A stretch of DNA of 64,000 nucleotides from Arctopsyche grandis (Eukaryota > Arthropoda > Insecta > Trichoptera > Hydropsychidae): NCBI RefSeq assembly GCF_051622035.1, contig NC_135367.1:14932501-14996500 (forward strand). Reading direction: 5' to 3'. The position numbers were made by a program, and so were the translations under genes. Every line of letters starts with the position of its first letter. Position 1 is the stretch's first letter. The notes beneath the pieces were generated by a model. That model had not been told where the DNA came from and made no database searches. It saw nothing but the letters and a program-made list of their open reading frames with translations. Positions 1 to 12,247 of this stretch are shown piece after piece.

Positions 1-451
1 TTGCGAAAATATTCTTAAATAAGCGTATTTAAAGAATAAGCTTATAAGCTAAAATCTGCTCTAGTCATGAATTGGTGTGTGATTTTAAATTAAAGCACGT
101 CATTAGATTTATCATCATTGAAACTTAAGATAAAAACTTTGAATTCAAGGGCGCAATTAAAATGATACTTAGTATACGTATATGTATAAATACAGTATGT
201 AATAAGTTATTACTGATAACAGTGAACTCTAGCATTTACTTATAAAATTTAATTAAGTTTTTCGTCTGTGGGATTTGAAACACGATCATCTTATGTCTAC
301 CATTGAGTTGTGGCTCAAAATTTGCAAAATAAAATTTAATAGCTAATACATTTAACGAAAATACTTATTTACATATATACATATATTCCGTATATATTTA
401 CATATATACGGAAACTATTATAGATCTTATAGAAAAGTGGAATAAAATTAC

Positions 452-3285
452 CTTTTTATAAATTTCGAACGAAGTAAATTGAGTTGCAGCGTAAGGGAAT
501 ATTCGGACCATTTGAGCTCCATTTCCCTTATAGAGAGCTAATATGGATTCGTCTTTGACTATGGCTGCGAGTCCTTGGGGGACTCTCATAGACTTGTAAC
601 GAGGCTGGTGAGCTTGGAGGAGGATCTTCAGCCTGTCGAGAGGAGCTACAGTAGTCTTGGAGCACATCCCAGCGACGCCTGTAAGCATATACCCGGAAAA
701 AAGGTAAACAAATTACGCAAAATTAGTCTTGGCGACAAGCCACAGAACGTACCGTTAAAAAGTTAAAAGAATCGACATGAAGTATTTTTAAAGTTTAAAA
801 TGTAGTACGATATACGCATGTCGAGTTGTTTTATTGACATCGAAATTCATGAGACATCGTACGATATTTATCACGGAAAAGCAAGAGTTATTTATCAGCT
901 GGGAATATATGTACAAAGATAAAGCAGAAAGAAAGCAATCGTGAACAAATATTTTTTCAGTAAATTTGATCAGGAAAAAAAACATCTGTTTAACTGTTGG
1001 TGTGTGTGTAAAAGTGCACTAATGCCCTGAATAATGAAATAGAAACAAGGACACTTCGGTTATTTTCGTATTATAATACATAGTAAGACTAAAAATTAAA
1101 GAAAATCAACACAATTCAGACGAATGTGAAAGATCTTATTACTTTTTTTTCTGGATTTTAAACAATTTTGTTATTATTATGCAGCAAAAAAATTACATTA
1201 AAACACGTGACAAGGTAACATGTAGGAGTTGATTTACGAATACGAAATAATGAACGCGTTTCGCGTATTGGGAAGCCCTGTCAATAAATAATGCCTTAAA
1301 TTATCACCCCTGCCACGTGTCCCGTCCGATTAGATCGAAAAGATTCTAAACTGTTTGAGTTTGCGTTAATCCTTGATTTCCTGGTAGATAAACCCAGCTC
1401 AAATTATATAATCTATTAGTGAAATATATGGGAGATAATGAGAGTCTATAATGCAAATTTTAAAAGATATAATGTGAAAAAGATAAAGTTATAGGCGTTT
1501 AAACAATTAAAATCTGACAAAACGAGTGGGTGGCGGTAAGTCAAACATATAAGGTTTCTCGCCACTTCAACTTCAACGTCTACAAAATTTTTGCATCCTT
1601 ACATGTCTTTATTACGATTATTTTTCACCATCGACCTATCAGAAGCGATTTAAATTTCTATCAGTGACCAAACCGCGCAAAATGGCAAAGTTTCAAACCA
1701 ATCGGAAGAATGCAGGAATTTCAACTGAATCATTAGCGAAGTGAAACATATAAAAGCCTTGTACAAAATTTAATTTAAATTTTTGGCTAATAAATTTTTT
1801 TTTTCATAAAGCCTGTAAATTCAACATACTTATTCGGGATAAAATATCACAAACAACTTTTTTTTTAATCAAAAAGAGAATTCAAATATATGCGTCAGTT
1901 GTTGAAATGCGTCGTATATTAAATTCGTACAGTGCAAAGGCGAATTTTAATAGTAGTGTGAAACGTGTTAAACAGGTAAACGGTTCACAAAAGAAATACA
2001 TATGAATAAAGGTAAAGATTAAGCCAGAGAACGGATGGAGGTAAATACTTGAAATAAATAATTTTACACTTATGAATTATACATGAAATATCGTTACTGA
2101 GAGGAAAAGATACACACTAATTATAATAATAAAACGTATCGAAATATTTTGCAGTAATGTAGCGTGAAATGAGAATCGCTACAAATCTAATACTATGTAT
2201 TCTCTATTATTGATCACGCAACAAGCATAATTAAGCATAATCTGAATTTTATCACCACAAAGAAAAGAAAGCTGATTTGGGTGTCGAGTTTCACCTGATG
2301 ATTGTCTACACCTTGAAGATTGCATTAGTGTGAGTGTAATCGAGATTACTCAACGAGAATGTTGGTAAAAAGAAAGTGTAGCGAGACCGTGGTAATTTAT
2401 CGATGATTTATGTTTTTATGGTGATGAGTACAAGGGGATATCGTATTGGAAATTCAATAAGTGTCAAGGTTAAGGCGTGGAAAAAACGTAAAAAAAAACA
2501 AAATAAAATTTTGACGATGTATGAAATTTTTAAAATAAAAATTGGTCGTGGCTATTTGCAGGTACTATATCTGCAAATGATTTGCTATTTGCTAATACTA
2601 TATCTGTGAATTATTGGCTATTTGCAGGTACTATATCTGCGACTGACGCAAAGCCTTCTGCGCATGCGCGTGAACTGTCACTGTCAGCGTGTTTACTGTT
2701 AAAATTTTGTTTTAAACCTCTTAAAATTCAGTTCGATCTCGTAAAGTGACGTAGAGTAAAAAATATAATCCAAATTAGTTAATATTATTAATTGTTAGAA
2801 AATTATTATCATATACAACGTATAATACCTATGTACATACAATTACAAGCCGCGAACTAGCTAAATGATATAAATCTATTATAATAACGTGCGAAATTTA
2901 TTTGCCTCATGTATAATGAACGATTGATTAAACAAGCCTAGCATAAATTAAATGTATGAAATTATAATCGGATTATAAGTTCATGCGCAAGCGCAGAAGG
3001 CTTTGCGCCTGTCGCAGATATGGTACCTGCAAATAGCCAATAATTCGCAGATAAAGTACCTGCAAATAGCCACAACCATAAAAATTTACGAAAAACTCAA
3101 ATATTCCATACTAAATGCAACAGGCAATAATGGTTATTTGCTTATGCAAACTTGAGGTACAGTCTTTCTAAAAACAAAAACAATTGACATTGATTTAAAA
3201 TAAATAAAAATAAAAACTCACCACCAGCTAACAGTGACTTGAGGATAAACTCCGAATCGTTCTTCCGTTCCATGGCTAAAGTCAT
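452..3285 (-). CDS. SLC25A16: SLC25A16-like mitochondrial carrier, first two coding exons (3' part outside the window)
   Basis: Solute carrier of the mitochondrial inner membrane; the closest family I recognise is SLC25A16/SLC25A42 (Graves disease carrier / CoA-type carriers). Coding exon 1 is 3285-3222 (ATG, 21 codons plus 1 nt, donor GTGAGT); exon 2 is 678-452 (acceptor TTACAG, donor GTAATT). The junction restores LLAGGVAGMCSKTTVAPLDR, the start of the first carrier repeat with signature PLDRLK (P-x-D-x-x-K), followed by LLQAH, LYKGNG and RIFPYAATQF typical of repeat 1. A second in-frame Met lies four codons downstream. Only about 97 of roughly 300 expected residues are present; repeats 2 and 3 must lie left of position 1. 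The 2.5-kb intron carries a MITE. The gene is divergent from the SLC17 gene. Family call is sure; the exact paralogue is likely but not proven. Confidence 0.88.
2544..3077. mobile_element. MITE with about 95-bp terminal inverted repeats and 9-bp target duplication (Mutator-like?)
   Basis: The left end GGTCGTGGCTATTTGCAGG and the complement of the right end GGTTGTGGCTATTTGCAGG begin inverted repeats that continue for roughly 95 bp, with internal copies of a CTATTTGCAGGTAC motif. The element is flanked by a perfect 9-bp direct repeat ATAAAAATT at 2535-2543 and 3078-3086. Long inverted repeats with a 9-bp duplication fit Mutator-like elements; an 8-bp reading would fit hAT. There is no coding capacity. 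It sits in the first intron of the SLC25 gene. Confidence 0.8.
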
Positions 3286-4389
3286 ATTTTTTACGTCCAA
3301 ATTTAGAAGACGTATCCAAATATTACGTCACGGAGCCAGTCAAATTAAAAAAACGATCACTGATAATGGTCACTGCGTGTAAATATATCAATACGGTACA
3401 CATTGATTTCGTACAGCTACCATCCACGTCGCTATCTAAACGATGTCATTAGTTATCTGCAAATAACAATTACAACATAAAATATACGTAATAGTCGTAT
3501 CGAGAGGAATTTTAAAAGAAACTAAACATTAATGGAGAAAGTTCACAGCTGATATCGGTCACATTACGCACTCAAAGTTCAGCTTGGGTATCAATACTTA
3601 AAATGTTGCACTATACAATTACGCGTCAGTTTGAGATGTCAACAATGGGCAAACAAACAATTTGTATGCTTATTTAAATAGTACAATTACTAACAGAGCT
3701 TCAAGTTGAAGTTCTACTGTTCTATTTCAACTCGAAGCTTCCAAAATAATACTAACAACGATATGTTCACCTGACAACAACAGTCAACTGGCTTCGAAAC
3801 AATTCATAAGCAAAATGTCATTTCATATCGTTTAAACCTTATATTGTAAAGATGTGCATTAATAGTAAATACGTCAATGCGATAATTCTGTCAAAAAAAA
3901 AAAAAATGAAACACTCTTCGGTTGGGCAAGGTAAGAAAATTCTGGTTAGGTCAAGGGTGAGCAATGATTAGAATTTGAATGAGGTTTTTTTTTAAACTAT
4001 TATCATATTTCGTATCATAGATCAATGTTAAAATTATATTAGCATTTCAATCGTTCAAAAAGTTGTATGAAGTATCTGTTTAGAATAGATAATATTGTAA
4101 ATCCATGTATAAGATTACCATATATAGTGAAAACGCTTATAGATATAATGGTTTTTGGTTTAATCTAAATTCATGACGCGATATACATATGTATTTTTTT
4201 GAACTCTGTACAGGCAGGTATGTCTAAGAAGAGATAAAAAAACATAATATACCTATTTATATATTTGGTATTGTTATTAAGTCAGGGATTCTTAAGCTTA
4301 AAAACACAAAATCTCTCGAAAAAAAAAAAAACAACACTAATAATATTTAATTTTTAACTTCTTTATAAAATATTTATTTTATTTTTTAA
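3286..4389. other. 5' flank of the SLC25 gene, no gene seen
   Basis: AT-rich DNA upstream of the carrier start codon. On the minus strand a TGACGTAA motif (CRE-like) lies about 40 bp before the ATG. An imperfect inverted repeat (AGCTTCAAGTTGAA facing TTCAACTCGAAGCT) lies near 3698-3741. No exon could be recognised. Confidence 0.4.
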
Positions 4390-4920
4390 CCCTTTGAGTG
4401 CTGACGTATTTTCTGTTGAAAGCCCGCCACGCTGAAAATTTCGCCAACATATACAACTGGAATTATTTAGAAATCCAATAGAAAGCAGGTAGCTAATCCA
4501 AAAAAACCCTAGATCACTACCCTAGTTTAAACACATTTTTTAAAGGTGTGTTAGACTCTCTAATACATCTTGCAACAATATAAAATAAATAAAATAAGTC
4601 TATTAATGAATTCCAAAACCAGTTCCATCCAAATGTAAACAAAATCTAAATGCTAAGCCATAATCTAAAATACTCAGCAGTTAGGGATTTCCATCGAGAA
4701 ATTCTGCTATGGTTATAAATTCAGAAATTCCGATGTAAACCAGTCTTTATAAACATTGAAATGGATTACACGACCCATGTTCAATGCTACCTGGAAAGGC
4801 TTAGCGGGCAGTATTCTTGTTTATTTTTTACATACTCCTAAAAACAACGCCTATGGGCGTATTTCAGGCTCATGGATTTGTTGGCAAAACGCCGATCGGC
4901 GTTGGTCAGCATTCAAAGGG
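4390..4920. mobile_element. piggyBac-type MITE in a TTAA site
   Basis: Terminal inverted repeats CCCTTTGAGTGCTGAC (left) and, as complement of the right end, CCCTTTGAATGCTGAC. Both ends abut TTAA (4386-4389 and 4921-4924), the duplication made by piggyBac transposases. The interior holds short palindromic bits such as GCCGATCGGC and no transposase ORF, so it is non-autonomous. Confidence 0.85.
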
Positions 4921-5319
4921 TTAAGAAAAGAGAAACTCTTCCTGGAAACGTGATTGAAAGAGCTGAGTTTAATCAATTTATTTATTATAAAATTAAATAT
5001 AACTATGGAAGAATGAAAATAAAAAAAGAAAATTGATTTCTCATTTTTCCCCTTTGAAATCGGGGGTCACGGATCACTGATTAACAAATTTGTTTTTTTA
5101 CACTGACGTTTATGATACATAGTTGAGGGGTTACATTTTTTTATCACAGAATCTTTCGATATTTTGATTGCACTTTTTAAAGAAAACTTGACGCAAAATG
5201 TATCGCGGTCGAAATAAGTTGGTAGCACTTGTGAGCTGATCTCTAATTGGCCGAAAAATTTAAATAATTATAAAACAAAAGAAAATTATTTAAACAAACA
5301 TTGTAAGAATGAAATAAAT

Positions 5320-5710
5320 TTTCGGGACACACACGGGAGACGAGGAACGTCAGTCGTGTGTCGCACTGAAGCACTAAAACGCTGAAAGTACGGTTCGGAA
5401 TGTGTCGGATATTTTACAGAGACGTGAAGGCGCGCGCCGTGCTCGGCCACTTTCTCGTTACTGGAGAAATTCCAGTGTGTTTAGAATGTCCACAATTGGG
5501 ATGACTTTCTCCGCTCACCTTCGCTCGATGGCTCGCGTCGGACGACTCCAACAGCTGACGTTTCATCGCCGCTTCCACTTCCACCTCGACTCCGCTACCG
5601 TTATGTTATGCTCACACCACTACCCGACCGTTCACTCTTAACTGATGCACTACTGACATAAACGCTACCTGCTTTACCGACGCTACAGACTCACGTGACG
5701 TGCATTTTAT
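5320..5710. promoter_or_regulatory. candidate shared promoter / 5'UTR region between the divergent SLC25 and SLC17 genes
   Basis: This block is clearly richer in G and C than its surroundings and lies between the two divergent start codons. On the minus strand CGAAG|GTGAGC at about 5519 is a good splice donor and could end a 5'UTR exon of the SLC25 gene. A palindromic E-box TCACGTGA is at 5691-5698. It could also be the remains of an insertion. No transcript evidence is available. Confidence 0.35.
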
Positions 5711-6484
5711 AATATTTTGACAGGTGTTCGACTATTTTTTAATAACTGTTATCACGATGAATTATAGCAAAAATGAATGGTTTCCATTGGATGCTGATTT
5801 GAGTCGGAATACAAATTTAGTTTTAAAACTATGCCAAAAAGAATGCTAGGTTATGCGGAGAGCGACGAACTCTGGCGTTAAAAATAGATATTATACTTTT
5901 ACGCGTAAATGTGAGCTATTAAATAACTTACATAGATGTCTCAAAATCAAAAATCTTAATTTGAGACTAACGATTTTGTTCGTGGATAATATCAAATTAA
6001 ATATGTTTAAATATTTTTTAATTTATTATTTTTTTTATTGTTTAATATACGTTCATTTCAAAAAAAGCTTATGATGAATCAATACTGCAACTAATAAATA
6101 TTCAAATATTAAAATAACATCTAAATTTTAAAGAATTACATAGATGTCGCAATTCAATTTTCCCGAATTTTCCGACCCTGTCGATAGTTTATCAATATGC
6201 AATCTTGATTAGATTTTGCTCTCTGCCCATTTTTAAAACAAAGTCAATTTTATAAATTAAAACTTATCTTTTAATGTATTTTTTTGATCTTCGTCAGTAC
6301 ATATTTCTGTTGCAGTAAGTACAAGCCGTCGGTCACGTCAACCTCTTGCACTCGTCACTCTTGGACAAAAACCTCTATTCAGTCGAGGGCGAGAAGTTCT
6401 CCGATTCGGTCGTGTTTCTTTCTCGTCTCGGGAAACGTTTCTCATTGCTGTTTCCCCAATACAAACTAAACAAAAATTAGCACG

Positions 6485-9400
6485 ATGGAGGAAGTTCCAG
6501 CAAAGGGCAACCCATTTAGAAGTGAGCTTTTATTATAAATCCTTATTTGTTTCGAAAATAAATTCAGTTATACACATTTACGTAAATATACATACAGCCA
6601 CAATATTTCGAAAACAATATTTTGTGTGAAACATATCGACATTTAATTTTGCACGAGAAAATTTTTGCTTTCTCGTTGAAAAATATATAATTTAGCAAAT
6701 TATTTTAGTTTTCATTTATACATACATACTATTTGATATGAATACAAAAAAGCTGCAAGTTTGCCATATCAACGTTAAAATGTGACGTCAAGGTCACGGG
6801 GTCAATTTTAAAAGCTCTCGAAAATTATATATTTTCGCTTTTGTGGCAACATCGGTCAATCTAAAATGTTTTCTGTAACTCAGACGACAAAATTCAACGC
6901 GTTTTTTGCGCAAATAGTAAAACCGGTCGACTTGTTATTAAATCTTTGTATAATGAATAATTGTATTTACTTTGGAATTATCATAAGTCGAAGAATACTT
7001 CAAGGCGAGGTCATATTTAAGCGTACCTATCATAATTTTACCAAGATTATTTAAGTAATACATTTGTCTATAATTGAGAGAAAATTTATATGACAAACAT
7101 CAGAAATAATGGTTTCAAAATTTATATTTATAGAAAAAAATAGATTTTAAATATTACATCTACTAGTAAGAGTAATTTATTTGGATCAAATTGTTTTCCC
7201 GAATTTTTCATAGAAATTTTGATCAATATAGACAGTATTGAATCGACTTTAATAAACTTAGCCCATTTAAGATGGATCGTTCTATCGTAAAACCTTTTTA
7301 TTACTCAATCATGCTGACTTAATGTCTTTATAGTAAAACATTAGAAACTATAAAGATAGATCTTTATAGTAAAACATTAGAAAGTTTTCTATCGATATTA
7401 TAAATTTACTTACATATATTATCGTAATTATTTTATCTTTTTGTTTTAATTAAAATATACATATTTGGGTCTATGTATGTTAAAGTTCTTCAGCTGTATT
7501 CATCTAAGGTATATCTCTTCCTTTATGGCATCTCATGTCATTTTTGCGATCTTTCTTTTGTCTCCAAGGTATGGCATTTTTGCTTATTAGAATGGATCAA
7601 CTGAGAATGCATCTCAGAATGGAAGTACATATCACTATGTATATAAGAGGTATGATTGTATATAAGAGGTATGATTTCCGAAATATAATGGAAAATTGCA
7701 TGAATATTTCTAAACATTTTGTGATAATTTATAAATTGATATTGAGTGGTAGATGAATTTTTGGCGGTATTGATTATTGTAAGCTGCTTTATTTCTTGAG
7801 AGAAATAAAGTTAGATTTCTTTAGAAACTCAAGTATGTATGTAAATGTTTGTATAGGTACATGTAAAATACTTTTAGACGATTTGATTTACAAACCTCTT
7901 AAAATGAAATTCTAAAAATTCGTCTTGAAAACAATATCGGATTCAGCTACTTTTAGACTTCAGTTACTTATTGGAATTGATGCTCTCCGTTTTAATGAAC
8001 AATAATCTTATAATCATTCATTTCATGTTATATTGGTCTTTTCTCGTATTATATTGTACATCGATCTGCCTATGCCTAGATGTAGATATATAAAGTTATG
8101 TGTATAAATTGTGTTCGTTCAAATGATTCGTGCGCTTATAAATAGCAATACATATTGTTGAGAATTTGGGTTACTTGGAAGAGATTTTAATAATATGCGA
8201 TAAATCAATAAAACAGGATTCGAGACAACTGCAACACTTTCACGTGTGCAACGTTAATATGTCGCATTCCGTTGCGAAAATACACCGATTTCTTGGTGAC
8301 CTTAAGCGTCCTTTGCGAGATTTTTCAAAAATAGATGCACGGTTGGGATTTTATCGCATGGGTTTCCTTTGGCCGACCTTCGATGACCTTCCGGAAATGG
8401 GTGTGTCTTTACTCGACGGACGACCCTACGAAAGTTCAACGATTGGAAAATTAGAGGACTATTTTCACTACTATTATCGTCAATTACTGGTGTTTCTGTG
8501 ATGAATTTGTATGCTCAGTAATTAAATTTCACATATGCTCTTTATAGAATACCGGCTTTTAGCACCGGAGAGTTTGGAAGGGTTGCCAAATTTTTTTCAG
8601 AATATTTATCACATTTAAAAAAATGAAGCCTAATATTTTCCGTACGACATAAACAACTTAACCTAAATTGCTGTAAGAGATATTGTACACGTTTGTTATG
8701 TTTTCAAAATACACACGGAGATATTTTTATTTAGTTGGGTGAAAGTACTTTTACAATGGAAATGTATTTAAGAGGGCTGGACACCAGCGCCTTGTCCATA
8801 CAAACGTATTACATTTCTCCCTTTCTCAATTATGGCACTAGAGAAATTATTTTTTAATATGCTATGGATATTCACCATTGGCATGCATCTATCGTTTTAT
8901 TTTTTTGATTAGTTATTTTTTATGGGAGCTAGGAGCCGCCAAACATCTATAAAATCGCCTCTTTTTTACACCCACGAAAAGAGTCCAGTGTGCTTATTTA
9001 ACGGTCAATTTAAAAAAAAATACGCGCATAGGTGCATATAAAATATCTTTCTCATAACGATGATGAAATTTTTTTTAAAAATTGGTCCAGTTTCGGAGGA
9101 AAAATTGGAGAATACGAAACCTCGATTTTGTCGATTTAAAATACGTATTATCTGGTCAAAACGCAACTGTCGCATTCACTCAATATATATATTGATATAT
9201 ATATATTTTCGCATTCACTCAATATATACATTCACTCGATATATATATCGAAGAAAGGAACGGCAACAAGATTAAGGTTTCGGGTGTACAGCCCTCTTAA
9301 TATTGTTTTTAGGCAATAAATATATGTTGATAGCGAAAAAAAAGCTGTTTTACTAAAATCCGTGTTACTCTATACGCAATGAGACTTTATATGTATGTAA

Positions 9401-12167
9401 ATTTTTTAAAAGTATTTAGAGATGTACTAGATAACATATATACAATACATACCAAGTATGTATAACTATTTATATTTTATGTTAGTTGAATTGTTTGGAA
9501 TTTAGTCTTTTAGAACCTTGTATCGGCTAGTTTGTATGGATTAATCAAAGAATGAGTCAAACACTCGACATCCTTTTTGACCTGCTATTCAAAGGAGCTG
9601 TTAAGTGTATCACAAATTTAAAATCAAAAATAAAGTATGCCGAAAATATCGTATATTGATTAACTGACTGTTTATGTACAATGAGAAGACACGTTGCAAA
9701 AATTCTCCAAAGCAAGGAGCCCGCAAAAAATTATTTGACACTCGTTAATCAGCAATTCCTGCTGTGGACTCGAAACATTATTTTGTAATTAAGGAAGTAA
9801 TTAATTAAAATAATTAATGATTAACCTACAATTCATTATATTATTATTTTATTAATTATTAATTAAGTTTTGTGCACAGATTGCTTAAATAAATTAATAC
9901 CGGTATTTACCGGTAGTCAGTTTTTCATTTGGCAGCAGATACCGGTAGTGAGAAATTTTGAGAAGTTTCCCTAAATCTCTATCTTACCCTAAATTACATA
10001 TGTATGTATGTACATACGTACATATGTTATGATAAATGTGATAAATTGTATATTATTAACAATTAATGATTAATGTGATTGATCACATTAGGAAGGGGGT
10101 AAGTTGAGTTAGGGTATTAAAAAATGTATTGAATAAGATTTGATTAGGTTGGGTTTGTTAAATATAGAAAAAAAAAGTTAGAAATGTAGACATTCCCTCC
10201 ACCGTGTTTGGGCACAAACTGACCTCAAAGTCAACATATAAAAATAATGGATTTCTTTCCAGTACCTCTGATAGTATTAATGAATCACATTAACCCGTTA
10301 TTATTAATGAAAAAATACTTGCCGGATACAATAGACGAAAATAAACATTATCTTTCTCTTTTAATCATCACCCAATAGCAGCTGTAATATATTTTGTCGA
10401 TGAAATTCGAACAATTTTAATATATTTGAAAAAAAACGTTCACAAATTTTTGTAGTTAGGTGAAGTGAAGAAATTTAGAAAACACCAAATAACAGAAAAT
10501 TAGTACGCTATGCATTACGCTAGCGCCAGCGATTCTGTAGATTTATAATTATTTAATTAAATTTGATAGTTGTATAAGTATAACATATTGTGTCAATTTA
10601 TTCATCGATTTACAATTACATCTACTATTTTTATCGATGCTTGTTATAGGTTTGGATTAAAATTTTTAGACAAGTCGAGTCGATATCTCACATTTTAGTA
10701 AATCAAAAGGAATTTAGTTAATGTTTTTTCCGAAATAAAAACTAATTCAAAATCAATCACATGATTCGTTCCGAGCACACGTTCAATCTTGATCTAAGTT
10801 GTGTAACTTGATTTTTATCTAAGGCGTAAGAAAAAGTACACGTTTTTATCAACTGATTGATTTTTTAATCATTCAATCACACAGCTGTGAATCATACTTC
10901 ATTTTGAGTTGTAGTATAATAGATTAGATAGGAAATTTTCGTGAATAATATTTGAAGTACGTATATATATACATATGTACATATACCTACTGATAATGCA
11001 CACGTGCTTTCCTTCTCCATACTCATCCCCGTCTCTTCTTAGTTGATATATGTATTATATGTATGTATGTATGTACATAGATACATTCAATAATTTTGTT
11101 GAAAAGGTGTATTGAAAACGGATTATCTTATGGTTCATCATTTGAAGCTTTCACAAATTTGGCACTTGAGTTCAATCAACGACATGTCAATTAATCGCTC
11201 GTTTTTCATATTGCATCAAGTGCTATCCAAATTTATCGAACGCATTTATAACGCACGACCATGTCATGACAAATGAAGTGGCAATTTCTGGCATGCGTTA
11301 TCATCGTCAGCATATCAACGATGGGAGTATTGGCAAAGTGCTCTATTCGTTGCGTTGTCTTTGCAAAATAGGTAATATGTATGTAGTTATTATTTGAAAA
11401 CAATGAAAAAGTTATAACGATTAGATTTCATTACTTTTATGCTTAGCATTATATCTATTAAGTCCGAGTAAAATAATTTATAATATTGACAAAGTGCATA
11501 CGGCAATGTTTTCATTATATATGTACATATGTATGTGTAGGATTCAATTCATGAAGGAGAGTATACTAATTTTATCGGATTTCAGATTCGGATGTGACCA
11601 ACCCACGACTTTATCTATGTATGTATTTATTTGAGGATCGGCTATGACAGCATTTTCGATACATGCTTGAGCGTTAATGCAGGGAAACTCACCCAAGGCA
11701 AAAGTTCTACTTCCGGTTGTCGGATTTTGTTCAAAATGTTTTTATTACTTAAATCATTATACATATTATAAGCATAACCTATCAAGAAGATGGAAATAAT
11801 TCAAAATGTCGAAAAAAAATGGTTTGGTTGAAAAAATTACTATTTTCGGTTTAAGAATTCTTTATCAAAACCTTTGTAGCTCTAAGTTAGTATATAAATT
11901 TTCAGCTTGATACGCCCAGTAGTGTGGAAAAAATCGTATAGTCATAAACTTTTCTCAGAGGAGAAAGTCCCACTTCCGGTTTATCAAATTTGTTAATTTT
12001 TTATTATTTAAATGACACTGATATAAGGATTATACTGGATTTTTTTCATGAAAAGCACATATATTTAAAGAGTTGAAAAAAAATGTGGAAGAAAAATCGA
12101 ATAAGAGTAAACTGCCACTTCTGGTTGACGGATCTTCACTTAATTATATATGTTACTTGGCATTAAG

Positions 12168-12247
<80 letters not shown>

